A DNA stretch of 64,000 nucleotides from contig NZ_JAUSYZ010000001.1 in NCBI RefSeq assembly GCF_030817195.1, positions 2,480,001 through 2,544,000 of the forward strand, in the 5' to 3' direction. The notes beneath the pieces are model-generated. The model had not been told where the DNA came from. It saw nothing but the letters and a program-made list of their open reading frames with translations, and ran no database searches. Below, in pieces: positions 17,756-27,178 of this stretch. The stretch comes from Arthrobacter globiformis. Its GTDB lineage: Bacteria > Actinomycetota > Actinomycetes > Actinomycetales > Micrococcaceae. Position numbers and translations under genes: made by a program. Numbering within the stretch: the first letter of the stretch is position 1; each line of letters starts with the position of its first letter.

Positions 17756-18817
17756 GTGACTGAACCCAAGAAGCCGGACGCGCCCGCAGCAACGGGCCGG
17801 GCCAATAAGCATGCCCGGGACGGGAAATCCAACGCCACCATCTATGACATTGCCAAGGTTGCCGGCGTGAACCCTTCCACCGTGTCACGGGCCCTCAGCA
17901 AACCCGGCAGAGTCAGCGCCAGGACGCAGAAGCTCGTTGAGGATGCCGCCGCCGAGCTCAACTACCAGGTCAACCCCTTCGCGCGGGCCCTGCCCACCGG
18001 ACGGACCAACACCTTCGGGCTGATCGTCGCCGATATCACCAACCCCACCTTCTTCGACATCATCCGCGGGGCAGAGACCACGGCCACGCTCCGGGACTAC
18101 ACACTCGTGCTGGCCGAGTCCGCTGAGTCAGCCAGCACCGAACTGACCGCGGCCCGCCGGCTGATGGCTACCGTGGACGGCCTCATCCTCGCAAGCCCCC
18201 GCACGGACGACGACAGCATCCGCGCACTTGCCCGCGACAAACCGGTGGTGGTCATCAACCGCGAGGTCGAGGGCGTGCCCTGCGTGGTCCCGGATGTAAA
18301 CAAGGGCATCAGCGAGGCCGTGCGCAGCCTCGCCGCCAACGGGCACACCAAGGTTGCCTTTGTTGCCGGGCCGCCGCAGTCCTGGATGTCCGCCCGTCGC
18401 TGGGAAGGCGTGCGGGCAGCCTGTGAATGGTCACGGCTGGAGGCCGTGAGGCTGGATTCCAGCAAACCCACGGTTGACGGCGGCAGGCAGGTCGCGCGCG
18501 ATGTCCGCGCCAGCGGCGTCACGGCCGTGCTGACCTACAACGATCTCCTTGCCATCGGACTCATGCAGGAACTCCAGGCCGCGGGCATCGTGGTGCCGGA
18601 TCAGATCAGCATCGTGGGCTTCGACGACATCTTCGGGGCGGACTTCACCACACCGCCGCTGACCACCGTGCGCTCCCCGCTGGGGGAGTGCGGCGCAGGC
18701 GCTGCCAGGCTGTTGCTTGACCTCCTTCACGGCATGGGCGAGCCTGCCGGCACTTTGCGCGTGGAAACGGAGCTGGTGCTGCGCGGCTCCAGCGGACGGC
18801 TGCTGCCCGCAGGCTAG
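17756..18817 (+). CDS. LacI-family repressor 2 of the glucuronide island
   Basis: The 353-residue protein has a LacI helix-turn-helix (TIYDIAKVAGVNPSTVSRAL, about residues 28-47) and a sensor domain (FGLIVADITNPTFFDIIRGA; SIVGFDDIFGADFTTPPL). It shares the FGADF(C/T)NPPL-type segment with LacI 1, so the two are close paralogues. The GTG start follows AGGATGGGG. It lies directly upstream of the uxaC operon and its operator, so it is a likely local regulator. Confidence 0.92.
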   Translation: MTEPKKPDAPAATGRANKHARDGKSNATIYDIAKVAGVNPSTVSRALSKPGRVSARTQKLVEDAAAELNYQVNPFARALPTGRTNTFGLIVADITNPTFFDIIRGAETTATLRDYTLVLAESAESASTELTAARRLMATVDGLILASPRTDDDSIRALARDKPVVVINREVEGVPCVVPDVNKGISEAVRSLAANGHTKVAFVAGPPQSWMSARRWEGVRAACEWSRLEAVRLDSSKPTVDGGRQVARDVRASGVTAVLTYNDLLAIGLMQELQAAGIVVPDQISIVGFDDIFGADFTTPPLTTVRSPLGECGAGAARLLLDLLHGMGEPAGTLRVETELVLRGSSGRLLPAG

Positions 18818-18857
18818 CTCGGGGTGCAGGCCCAAACGGGGCGGTTGTGGCAATAAA

Positions 18858-18897
18858 TGGCAACCGGTTGACAAACATGCTGCAAAAGCACGACCAT
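18858..18897 (+). promoter_or_regulatory. LacI operator O3 with promoter for uxaC
   Basis: TGGCAACCGGTTGACA (18858-18873) has the perfect core CAACCGGTTG, and its right end forms a consensus -35 TTGACA (18868-18873). The -10 near 18892 (GACCAT) is weak. The site is only 30 bases before the uxaC start, so bound repressor would block initiation directly. Confidence 0.85.
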
Positions 18898-18903
18898 TGA
18901 GCT

Positions 18904-20310
18904 ATGTCACAGTCCATTGCAGCCAACCCAGACCGGCTCCTGCCCGCTGATCCCGGAACGCGCAGCATTGCGCGGGACCTGCTCCAGCGCGTCCAGGACC
19001 TCCCCATCATTTCCCCGCATGGGCACGTTGACGCCGCAGTCATCGAACACAACAGCCCCTTCCCGGACGCGGCAGCGCTGCTGGTCAGTCCGGACCACTA
19101 CGTCACCCGGCTGATCCACGCCAGCGGTGTTCCGTTGGAGCGGGTGCGCGGCTCAAAGGCCTCTGAGCCCGATTCCCGCGCCGTCTGGCACGAGTTCTGC
19201 AAGGCGTGGCCGCTGTTCGAAGGCACTGCCTCCGGCTACTGGCTCCGCACCCAGTTCGACAGCGTCTTCGGCCTCCAGCAAGAGATCAGCGCACAGACCG
19301 CGGACGCCAGCTACGACGCGATTTCCGCCCGGCTGCGGGAACCCGGCTTCCGGCCCCGCCAGCTCTTCAAGGACTTCAACATCGAGGTGCTGGCCACCAC
19401 CGACGACCCCCTGGACAGCCTCGCCAGCCACAAGGCGATCGCCCAGGATCCCACATTCCATGGCCGCGTCCTTCCCACGTTCCGCCCGGACCAGTACCTG
19501 AACATCGCTCACCCCATGTGGTCCGCGAACGTGGACCGGCTCATCGCGGCAGCGGGCGACGGCGCCACCGGCTATGCCGGCTACATCACGGCCCTGCAAA
19601 ACCGGCGCCATGTCTTCCTGGAACACGGCGCGGTCTCCGCTGACCACGGCGTCCGCACCCCCGCAACGCTCAAGCTCGACGACCGTGCCGCGGCGAAACT
19701 CTTCGACCGGGCCCGCGCCGGGCAGGCCACGGAACAGGACCGCGACGCCTTCGAGGCCCACATGATGTACCAAATGGCCCGGATGTCCGTGGAGGACGGC
19801 CTGGTCATGACCATCCACCCCGGCTCGTACCGCAACCACCACGAACCAACGTTCAACGCCTACGGTGCCGACACCGGCCACGACATCCCGTTCGCCATCA
19901 ACTACACCGAGGCGATCCGCCCGCTACTGCAGGACTTCGGCACCGCCAAGGACTTCCACCTGGTGCTCTTCACGCTGGACGAAACCGTGTTCTCCCGCGA
20001 ACTCGCACCACTGGCAGGCTTCTACCCATCCGTGTCCCTTGGTGCCCCGTGGTGGTTCCTGGACGCGCCCGACGCCATGCTGCGCTTCCGCTCGGCTGTC
20101 ACCGAAACCGCCGGCTTCTCCCGCTCCTCCGGCTTCATCGACGACACCCGCGCGTTCTGCTCCATCCCCGCCCGCCACGATGCCTCCCGCCGGATCGAGG
20201 CCTCCTTCCTGGCCAGGCTCGTCGCGGAGCACCGCGTCAGCGAGGAACGGGCCCACGAACTGATCGTCGACATCGTCGACGGCTCGCCCCGGAGGGTCTT
20301 CAAACTGTGA
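18904..20310 (+). CDS. uxaC: Glucuronate isomerase
   Basis: The 468-residue protein matches UxaC, which isomerises D-glucuronate to D-fructuronate (and galacturonate to tagaturonate) in the cytoplasm. Family marks are IISPHGHVDAA (metal-binding histidines 39 and 41), FKDFNIEVLATTDDPLDSL and GLVMTIHPGSYRNHH, then VSLGAPWWFLDAPDAM. The length is normal. It overlaps the next gene's GTG by 4 bases. It is the first step after glucuronides are hydrolysed. Confidence 0.95.
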   Translation: MSQSIAANPDRLLPADPGTRSIARDLLQRVQDLPIISPHGHVDAAVIEHNSPFPDAAALLVSPDHYVTRLIHASGVPLERVRGSKASEPDSRAVWHEFCKAWPLFEGTASGYWLRTQFDSVFGLQQEISAQTADASYDAISARLREPGFRPRQLFKDFNIEVLATTDDPLDSLASHKAIAQDPTFHGRVLPTFRPDQYLNIAHPMWSANVDRLIAAAGDGATGYAGYITALQNRRHVFLEHGAVSADHGVRTPATLKLDDRAAAKLFDRARAGQATEQDRDAFEAHMMYQMARMSVEDGLVMTIHPGSYRNHHEPTFNAYGADTGHDIPFAINYTEAIRPLLQDFGTAKDFHLVLFTLDETVFSRELAPLAGFYPSVSLGAPWWFLDAPDAMLRFRSAVTETAGFSRSSGFIDDTRAFCSIPARHDASRRIEASFLARLVAEHRVSEERAHELIVDIVDGSPRRVFKL

Positions 20311-21725
20311 GCACCGAACTGCAATCCGCGGCCACATCCGCCGTTGACCTTCCCCAACTGAACCGCAGCCTGCGGCCTGCCGCCAAGGCACCGATCCGCA
20401 TCGTCCACCTCGGGCTGGGCGCCTTCCACCGCTCACACCAGGCCTGGTACACCCACCAGGCCGGCGACGCCGCGGACTGGGGCATCGCCGCCTTCACCGG
20501 CCGCCGCCCCGACGCCGCGCGGGCCCTGGCGGAACAGGACGGCCTGTACACCGTGGTGGAACGCGCCGACAGCGGCGACTCCTTCACCGTGGTCAGCAGC
20601 ATCGTTGAAGCCCTGGACGGCGCCGACATGCAGCGGCTGGCAGACCTGGTTGCGGCCCCCGCCACCGCGGTGGTCACCCTCACCATTACCGAAGCCGCAT
20701 ACCGGCTCGGCGCCGACGGACAGCTCGACCGCACGGCGGCCGACGTCGTAGCGGACCTTGCACTGCTGGAGTCCGGCAGCGGAACTCCGACGACGCCGCT
20801 CGGCCGGCTGGTGCTGGCCCTCGCCGCCCGCCGGGCCGCCGCCACCGGACCCCTCGCCGTGGTCTGCTGCGACAACCTCTCCAACAACGGCACCGTGGCG
20901 CACAACGCCCTGGTGGGCATGGCCGGGGCCTGGGACCAAGGCCTGGCCGAATGGATCAACGCCACCATCAGCCTCGTCAGCACCTCCGTGGACCGCATCA
21001 CCCCGCGCACCACGGAGGCGGACATTGCCGCCGTGGAGGCCGGCTGCGGCTACCGCGACAATTCCCCCGTAGTAGCTGAACCCTTCTCCAACTGGGTGCT
21101 CAGCGGAGACTTCCCCGCCGGGCGGCCCCGATGGGAAGACGCCGGTGCCGTGTTCGTGGACGACATCGAACCCTACGAGAACCGCAAGCTGTGGCTCCTG
21201 AACGGCGCCCACTCGCTGTTGGCCTACGCAGGCCAGCTTCGCGGGCACTCCACCGTGGCCCAGGCCTTGGCCGACCCGCTATGCCTGCAGGCCATTGAAA
21301 AGTTCTGGGACGAGGCGGAGGCGAACCTGACGGGAACTGACCTGCAGATCCCGGCCTACCGGGCCGCCCTGCTGGAACGCTTCAGCAACGCCCGGATCGC
21401 CCACCACCTTGCGCAGATCGCAATGGACGGCAGCACCAAACTGCGGATGCGCGCTGTTCCGGTGCTGCAGGCCGAGCGCGCCGCAGGCCGGTCCGGTGTA
21501 GCCGCGGGACTGATGATTGCCGCATGGATGGACTACAGCGCGGCCGCCGCTGAGGTCCAGGATCCGCTGGCCGCCGGCGTTGCCGCCGCCAACCGCCTGA
21601 GCGGCGCGGAACGGATCCAGGCCCTGCTGAAGCTGGTGGACCCGGCCCTGGCTGGCGACAGCGGCGTCGTGAACCTGATTGAAGACCTGTGCGGAACGTT
21701 CGGACAGCCGGCCGGCTCCCGGTAG
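20307..21725 (+). CDS. uxuB: Mannitol dehydrogenase family oxidoreductase, fructuronate reductase type
   Basis: The 472-residue protein has the polyol dehydrogenase start RIVHLGLGAFHRSHQAWYTH, a central CCDNLSNNG and the catalytic-lysine region KLWLLNGAHSLLAY. Position after uxaC and before a ManD-type dehydratase makes D-mannonate oxidoreductase (fructuronate to mannonate) the best call. Other members of the family act on mannitol or tagaturonate. The GTG at 20307 overlaps the uxaC stop, with GGAGGG 10 bases upstream. Confidence 0.88.
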   Translation: MSTELQSAATSAVDLPQLNRSLRPAAKAPIRIVHLGLGAFHRSHQAWYTHQAGDAADWGIAAFTGRRPDAARALAEQDGLYTVVERADSGDSFTVVSSIVEALDGADMQRLADLVAAPATAVVTLTITEAAYRLGADGQLDRTAADVVADLALLESGSGTPTTPLGRLVLALAARRAAATGPLAVVCCDNLSNNGTVAHNALVGMAGAWDQGLAEWINATISLVSTSVDRITPRTTEADIAAVEAGCGYRDNSPVVAEPFSNWVLSGDFPAGRPRWEDAGAVFVDDIEPYENRKLWLLNGAHSLLAYAGQLRGHSTVAQALADPLCLQAIEKFWDEAEANLTGTDLQIPAYRAALLERFSNARIAHHLAQIAMDGSTKLRMRAVPVLQAERAAGRSGVAAGLMIAAWMDYSAAAAEVQDPLAAGVAAANRLSGAERIQALLKLVDPALAGDSGVVNLIEDLCGTFGQPAGSR

Positions 21726-21744
21726 CGACCTTCGCACACGCACC

Positions 21745-21790
21745 GCTGCCCGGCTCCTCTTGCCATAAGGAGCCGGGCAGCCTTGTTTAT
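21745..21790 (+). terminator. Terminator of the uxaC-uxuB unit
   Basis: The 14-bp perfect stem GCTGCCCGGCTCCT/AGGAGCCGGGCAGC (21745-21758, 21768-21781) is followed by CTTGTTT. It ends the uxaC-uxuB transcript before the operator of the next unit. Confidence 0.85.
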
Positions 21791-21808
21791 GTGGCTTTCA
21801 ACTAAATT

Positions 21809-21847
21809 TGGCAACCGCTTGCCATTTGATTGCCAAGTGACTAGGAT
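21809..21847 (+). promoter_or_regulatory. LacI operator O4 with promoter for uidA
   Basis: TGGCAACCGCTTGCCA (21809-21824) is a perfect 16-bp near-palindrome variant of the island operator. TTGCCA (21819-21824) is the -35, and TAGGAT (21842-21847) lies 17 bases on as a good -10. A second partial site TTGCCA follows at 21830-21835. The promoter controls uidA-uidB-manD-gntK. Confidence 0.88.
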
Positions 21848-21937
21848 TACAACACGAGCAGAAACCCGGCGCACCGCCGGTCCTCCCCAGAATTCCCCTC
21901 CGGCTCAGCCCGCAAAGACGCGTTAGGAATCCCGCAA

Positions 21938-23761
21938 ATGCTTAAGCCCCAGGCCAGCGAAACCCGCGAGTTGGTCAACCTCGACGGCATCTACCGCTTC
22001 AAGGTGGACTTCGAGCGTGCCGGCCACCGCCAGGAATGGTTTAGGAAAGCGCTGGAATCCGACCTCGAAATGGGGGTCCCTGCCAGTTACAACGATGTCT
22101 TCCCGGACAAGGCAATCCGTGACCACGTGGGCTACGTCTGGTACCAGCGCGAGGTGCGGGTTCCCCGCGGCTGGGCAGGGGAGCGGATCCACCTCCGGCT
22201 CGACTCCGCCACCCACGAGGGCATGGTCTGGGTCAATGATGTGCTCGTCGCCGAGCACACGGGCGGCTACATGCCTTTCAGTGCGGACATCACCGAGCAC
22301 GTGACCGCCGGCCAGAACTTCCGGCTGACCATCTCCGTGAACAACGAGCTCACCCAGGCCACCATTCCGCCGGGCAGCATCACTGTCACCGAGGACGGAC
22401 GCCGCCAGCAGAGCTACCTCCACGATTTCTACAACTACGCCGGCCTGCACCGCAGCATCTGGCTTTACAGCACCCCTGCCGTCACCGTGGACGACATCAC
22501 GGTGGTAACCGGCTTTGAAGGCAGCACCGGCACCATCGACTACACCGTCGCCCCCGCCGGCGGCACCGGAAACGAGACCGTCAGAGTCACCCTGTGCGAT
22601 GCTGACGGCACCGAGGTCGCCGCAGCAGAAGGCGCCGAGGGCGCCTTGGTGATTGACGGCGTCGTGCTCTGGAAGCCGGGTGCCGCCTACCTGTACAGCC
22701 TCACCGCCGAGATCCACGACGGCGGCCGGCTGCTGGACAGCTACACCCTCCCCGTCGGCGTCCGGACAATTCAGGTCAGCGGCAAGGAATTCCTCATCAA
22801 TGGCGAACCGTTCTACTTCACCGGATTCGGAATGCACGAGGACCACGTGGCCATCGGCAAGGGCCACAGCAACGCCCAGATGGTCAACGACTTCCAACTC
22901 CTGGACTGGGTGGGCGCCAACTCCTTCCGCACCTCGCACTACCCCTACGCCGAAGAAGTCATGGAGTTTGCCGACCGGCACGGCATCGTGGTGATCGACG
23001 AAACGGCCGCCGTCGGGCTGCACCTCGGCTTCGGGGCCGTGTTCGGCGGTATCGCCAAGCCGACGTACGTCGAGGGCGGAGTAGACGCGAACACCACAGC
23101 GAACCACCGCCAGGCCATCAGGGAACTCGTCGCCCGCGACAAGAACCACCCCTCGGTCGTGATCTGGTCCATCGCCAATGAGCCCAACGGCTCAGAGGAA
23201 GGCGCCCGGGAATACTTCCAGCCGCTGGCAGAACTCACCCGGCAGCTGGACCCCACCCGCCCCGTGGGCTACGTCAACGTCATGTTCGACACCCCGGACA
23301 AGGAACTGTTGGGCGACCTCTTCGACGTCATCATGCTCAACCGCTACTACGGCTGGTACCTGAACAACGGGGACCTGGAGACAGCGGAGCAAGTCCTGGA
23401 GAAGGAACTGCGGGAATGGGAAGCCAAATACGGCAAACCCATGATCATGACCGAGTACGGACCGGACACCATGCCCGGCTTCCACTCCATCTATGAACAG
23501 CCCTGGAGCGAGGAATACCAGGCCGCGTTCCTGGCCATGTATCACCGGGTCTTCGACCGCGTGGACGCCATGGTGGGCGAGCAAGTCTGGAACTTCGCAG
23601 ATTTCCAGACCTCCAACGGCATCATGCGCGTGGACGGCAACAAGAAGGGTGTCTTCACCCGCGACCGCCGTCCCAAGCCCGCCGCCTTCGCCCTCCGCCA
23701 GCGCTGGACCGCCCTGGCCGGCCTCAAAAACGGCAGCGACAAGACGATCACCAACCCCTAG
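21938..23761 (+). CDS. uidA: Beta-glucuronidase (GH2)
   Basis: The 607-residue enzyme (E. coli UidA is 603) has the GH2 order: jelly-roll sugar-binding domain (about 1-180), immunoglobulin-like domain (about 181-280) and TIM barrel. The acid/base Glu415 lies in SIANEPN and the nucleophile Glu506 in MTEYGPD. The N-x-K motif that recognises the uronic acid carboxylate is present at 568-570 (NKK). There is no signal peptide, so it acts on imported glucuronides in the cytoplasm. It heads the last transcription unit of the island. Confidence 0.96.
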   Translation: MLKPQASETRELVNLDGIYRFKVDFERAGHRQEWFRKALESDLEMGVPASYNDVFPDKAIRDHVGYVWYQREVRVPRGWAGERIHLRLDSATHEGMVWVNDVLVAEHTGGYMPFSADITEHVTAGQNFRLTISVNNELTQATIPPGSITVTEDGRRQQSYLHDFYNYAGLHRSIWLYSTPAVTVDDITVVTGFEGSTGTIDYTVAPAGGTGNETVRVTLCDADGTEVAAAEGAEGALVIDGVVLWKPGAAYLYSLTAEIHDGGRLLDSYTLPVGVRTIQVSGKEFLINGEPFYFTGFGMHEDHVAIGKGHSNAQMVNDFQLLDWVGANSFRTSHYPYAEEVMEFADRHGIVVIDETAAVGLHLGFGAVFGGIAKPTYVEGGVDANTTANHRQAIRELVARDKNHPSVVIWSIANEPNGSEEGAREYFQPLAELTRQLDPTRPVGYVNVMFDTPDKELLGDLFDVIMLNRYYGWYLNNGDLETAEQVLEKELREWEAKYGKPMIMTEYGPDTMPGFHSIYEQPWSEEYQAAFLAMYHRVFDRVDAMVGEQVWNFADFQTSNGIMRVDGNKKGVFTRDRRPKPAAFALRQRWTALAGLKNGSDKTITNP

Positions 23762-23820
23762 CACTTTTCACTATTTCTGGCTGCCCCTGGCAGACACTTG
23801 GGTAAAGGAGCCCACACCTC

Positions 23821-25260
23821 ATGAAAAAGCTCAGCAAGCTCAGCATCATCGGCTACGGCGCCGGAGATGCCGCCAACAACCTCGCCTTCACCACCGCCAC
23901 CATGTTCCTGCTGGTGTACTACACCGACGTCGCCGGCATTTCCGCCGCAGCGGCAGGCACACTCCTGCTCGTCGTCAGGATCTTCGACGCGTTCGCCGAC
24001 GTCTTTGCCGGCCGCCTGGTGGACCGGACCTACAGCAAGCGCTTCGGGAAGTTCCGTCCGTTCATCATGTTCGGCTCCATCCCGCTGCTGCTCCTGAGCG
24101 TTGCAACCTTCTCCGTCCCGCAGCTGGGCGAGTCCGGCACCCTGCTCTACGCCTACGTCACCTATGCCGCCCTTGGCCTGGCCTACAGCCTTGTCAACAT
24201 CCCCTACGGCTCACTCGCCGGCGCCATGACCCAGGACCCCGGGGACCGGGCCAAGCTCGGCTCCGCACGCATGGTGGGCGGTCTGCTAGTAGGCTCGGCC
24301 CTCGGCATCTTCGTTGCACCCCTCATCAAGCCTGGCGCTGACCTGCAGGCAACCTTCACCACCATCACCCTGGTGTTCGTCGGCATCGGCGCCGTCCTGT
24401 ACTTCTTCACCGTCCTCACCGCCAAGGAACGCGTCCACCGCGCCGTACCGAACGTCTCGCTCAAGCAGAGCATGGACACCCTAAAGGGCAACAAGCCCCT
24501 CCTGATGCTCTGCATCAGCTCCTTCCTCTTCCTCTCCGGCTACCTGGCACTGACCTCCGTGCAGCTGTACTACCTGCGCGACGTCCTCGGCCGCCTGGAC
24601 CTGTACCCGGTGCTGTCCATCATCCAGCTTGTCCTGACCTTCGTCCTGGCCGCGTTCATGCCCAAACTGGTCCGCAACATCGGCAAGAAGCACGTCTACA
24701 TCTACTCCTCCCTAATCACTGTCGCCGGCGGTGTGGTGATCTTCTTCACGCCGGCAAGCCAGACCATGATCGGCTTTGCCGGCCTCGTGCTCAGCCTCGT
24801 CGGCGTGCTCGCGATGAGCATCGTGGTCTGGGCCCTCGAAGCAGACACCGTGGAATACGGCGAATGGAAGACCGGCGTCCGCACCGAAGGCATCACCTAC
24901 GCCCTGTTCTCCTTCACCCGCAAGACCGGCCAGGCCGTGGGCGGCGCCCTCGCCGCATACGCACTCGCACTGGGCGGTTACAAGTCCGGGGGCGCCGCCC
25001 AGACCCCCGACGCCGTGTTCGGCATTCAGATCGCAGCGGGTGCACTACCTGCCGTACTGACAATCCTCGCGGTATTGGTCATGACCAAGTACACGCTGAC
25101 CGATGCCAAGCACGCCGAGATCCTCACAGAGATCCGGGCCCGCCGCGAAAGCGGCGATGCCCCCAAAAAGGCTGACGCCGCCGCCGAGCCCTTCAAGGAC
25201 GACACAGACGGCACCGAAACGAACACGGCCACGAAGCCGCACGCGGCGCCCACCAACTGA
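23821..25260 (+). CDS. uidB: Glycoside-pentoside-hexuronide (GPH) cation symporter
   Basis: The 479-residue membrane protein has about 12 helices and the GPH family N-terminus (LSIIGYGAGDAANNLAFT), followed by FDAFADVFAGRLVDRTYSKR and the central VNIPYGSLAGAMTQDP. Position directly after the glucuronidase supports a glucuronide:cation symporter (UidB type). The C-terminal tail of about 35 residues is hydrophilic and charged (AEPFKDDTDGTETNT). The start has AAAGGAG about 15 bases upstream. Confidence 0.92.
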   Translation: MKKLSKLSIIGYGAGDAANNLAFTTATMFLLVYYTDVAGISAAAAGTLLLVVRIFDAFADVFAGRLVDRTYSKRFGKFRPFIMFGSIPLLLLSVATFSVPQLGESGTLLYAYVTYAALGLAYSLVNIPYGSLAGAMTQDPGDRAKLGSARMVGGLLVGSALGIFVAPLIKPGADLQATFTTITLVFVGIGAVLYFFTVLTAKERVHRAVPNVSLKQSMDTLKGNKPLLMLCISSFLFLSGYLALTSVQLYYLRDVLGRLDLYPVLSIIQLVLTFVLAAFMPKLVRNIGKKHVYIYSSLITVAGGVVIFFTPASQTMIGFAGLVLSLVGVLAMSIVVWALEADTVEYGEWKTGVRTEGITYALFSFTRKTGQAVGGALAAYALALGGYKSGGAAQTPDAVFGIQIAAGALPAVLTILAVLVMTKYTLTDAKHAEILTEIRARRESGDAPKKADAAAEPFKDDTDGTETNTATKPHAAPTN

Positions 25261-25292
25261 CCCCTAAACCAGTCCATCCGAAAGGACCTGTT

Positions 25293-26522
25293 GTGAAAAT
25301 CATTGCCGCGGAAGTCTTCGTGACCAGCCCCTCCCGTAACTTCGTGACCCTACGCATCACCACCGAGGACGGCGTCACCGGCATCGGTGACGCCACCCTG
25401 AACGGGCGTGAGCTTGCCGTTGCTGCGTACCTGAAGGAGCACGTCGCCCAGCTGCTGATCGGCAAGGACCCACACCGGATCGAAGACACCTGGCAGTTCC
25501 TGTACCGGTCCTCGTACTGGCGCCGGGGCCCGGTGACGATGGCCGCGATCGCAGCAGTGGACATGGCCCTGTGGGACATCAAGGGCAAAATGGCCGGCAT
25601 GCCGGTCTACCAGCTCCTCGGCGGCGCGTCCCGCAACGGCCTGCGCGCCTACGGCCACGCCTCCGGCTCCGACATCCCCTCGCTGTTCGACTCCGTCCGC
25701 GAGCACTTGGAGCTCGGCTACAAGTCCGTGCGGATCCAGACCGCCGTCCCCGGCATCAGGGCCGTCTATGGCGTCGCAGCCCAGGCCCAGGCCTCGGGGG
25801 AGCGGTACGACTACGAGCCCGCGGGACGCGGCGCGTTCCCGGTGGAGGAGGACTGGGATACCCGGGCCTACCTGCGCCACCTGCCCACCGTGTTCGAAGC
25901 TGTCCGGAACGAGTTCGGCCCGGATTTGCCGCTGCTGCACGACGGGCACCACCGCATGACGCCGATCCAGGCCGCCAAGCTGGGCAAGGCGCTGGAACCG
26001 TATGACCTGTTCTGGCTGGAGGACTGCACCCCGGCGGAGAACCAGGAGGCCCTGCGCCTGGTGCGTCAGCACACCACCACGCCTTTGGCGATCGGGGAGA
26101 TCTTCAACACCGTCTACGACTACCAGACCATCATCAAGGAACAGCTCATCGACTACGTCCGGGCCGCGTCCACGCACTTTGGCGGAATCTCACCGCTGAA
26201 GAAGGTCATGGACTTCGCCGCGCAGTACCAGATCAAGTCCGGCTTCCACGGCCCCACCGACATCTCCCCTGTCGGGTTCGCCGCGCAGCTGCACGTGGGC
26301 CTGGCAATCCACAACTACGGCATCCAGGAATACATGCAGCACTCCGTTGCTACCAACGAGGTCTTCGAGCAGTCCATGACCTTCACGGACGGGTACCTGC
26401 ACCCGGGCGACAAGCCCGGCATCGGCGTCGAATTCAACGAGGACGCCGCAGCCGCGTACCCGTACCAGCAGGCCTACCTGCCCTACAACCGCCTCGTCGA
26501 CGGAACCGTTCATGACTGGTGA
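25293..26522 (+). CDS. manD: D-mannonate dehydratase, enolase superfamily ManD type
   Basis: The 409-residue enzyme dehydrates D-mannonate to 2-keto-3-deoxygluconate. Metal ligands fit D217 (LHDGHHR), E243 (WLEDCTPAE) and E269 (IGEIFNT), with His219 as a probable catalytic base. The RspA/ManD features SYWRRGPVTMAAIAAVDMAL and HFGGISPLKKVMDFA are present. The GTG start has AAAGGA upstream. It overlaps gntK by 11 bases. Some ManD-family members are poor dehydratases, but the operon strongly favours real mannonate use. Confidence 0.9.
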   Translation: MKIIAAEVFVTSPSRNFVTLRITTEDGVTGIGDATLNGRELAVAAYLKEHVAQLLIGKDPHRIEDTWQFLYRSSYWRRGPVTMAAIAAVDMALWDIKGKMAGMPVYQLLGGASRNGLRAYGHASGSDIPSLFDSVREHLELGYKSVRIQTAVPGIRAVYGVAAQAQASGERYDYEPAGRGAFPVEEDWDTRAYLRHLPTVFEAVRNEFGPDLPLLHDGHHRMTPIQAAKLGKALEPYDLFWLEDCTPAENQEALRLVRQHTTTPLAIGEIFNTVYDYQTIIKEQLIDYVRAASTHFGGISPLKKVMDFAAQYQIKSGFHGPTDISPVGFAAQLHVGLAIHNYGIQEYMQHSVATNEVFEQSMTFTDGYLHPGDKPGIGVEFNEDAAAAYPYQQAYLPYNRLVDGTVHDW

Positions 26523-27081
26523 GCTGAAAACGGCTGCTCCCGCCCCCCGCCACATCGTAGTGATGGGCGTGACCAGCTGTGGCAAGAGCACAGTGGGCGC
26601 GGCCATCGCCGAACGCATCGGAGCTAAATTCGTCGACGGCGATTCGCTGCACCCGCAGTCGAACATCGACAAGATGGCATCCGGCATTCCGTTGAACGAC
26701 GCCGACCGAGCACCGTGGCTGGCCCAAATCGGCAGGCGGTTCGCGGCGTCGGACACTGGACTGGTGATCGCATGCAGCGCACTCAAGCGCGACTACCGCG
26801 ATATCATCCGCAGCGGCGATCCGTCCGTGGTGTTCGTGCATTTGCACGGCACCCGGGACCTCCTCGCCGGCCGGATGGCCGCACGGCCTGGACACTTCAT
26901 GCCCCTTTCGTTGCTGGATTCGCAGCTGGAAACCCTTGAAGCACTGCAACCCGACGAAGCCGGGGTAATGATGAACATTGCCACGCCCGTGGGCCAGATC
27001 GTCGATGAAGCGGTTGCTGCCGGGGTCCAGGGGACGTTCAACGAAAACGTCGTCGGCGGCTCATTCGACACTCGTCTCTAG
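26512..27081 (+). CDS. gntK: Gluconokinase (thermoresistant glucokinase family)
   Basis: The 189-residue kinase has the P-loop GVTSCGKST (residues 19-27), FVDGDSLHPQSNIDKMASG (gluconate-binding segment), ACSALKRDYRD and ARPGHFMP. It phosphorylates D-gluconate to 6-phosphogluconate in the cytoplasm. It overlaps manD and closes the operon. It is not a KDG kinase family protein, so its link to the glucuronate route is indirect, perhaps via oxidised sugars made by the Gfo/Idh enzymes. Confidence 0.9.
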   Translation: MTGELKTAAPAPRHIVVMGVTSCGKSTVGAAIAERIGAKFVDGDSLHPQSNIDKMASGIPLNDADRAPWLAQIGRRFAASDTGLVIACSALKRDYRDIIRSGDPSVVFVHLHGTRDLLAGRMAARPGHFMPLSLLDSQLETLEALQPDEAGVMMNIATPVGQIVDEAVAAGVQGTFNENVVGGSFDTRL

Positions 27082-27137
27082 GCCCGACGTCTCGCCAGTG
27101 CGGAAACAGCTAGGGTTCCGGACCAGTATGGAGGCAA

Positions 27138-27178
27138 CGGACAGGTGCTGCGGGGATCGGGCAGCACCTGTCCGTTTT
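27138..27178 (+). terminator. Terminator of the uidA-gntK unit
   Basis: The perfect 14-bp stem CGGACAGGTGCTGC/GCAGCACCTGTCCG (27138-27151, 27161-27174) is followed by TTTT. It marks the right end of the intact catabolic island. Confidence 0.9.
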
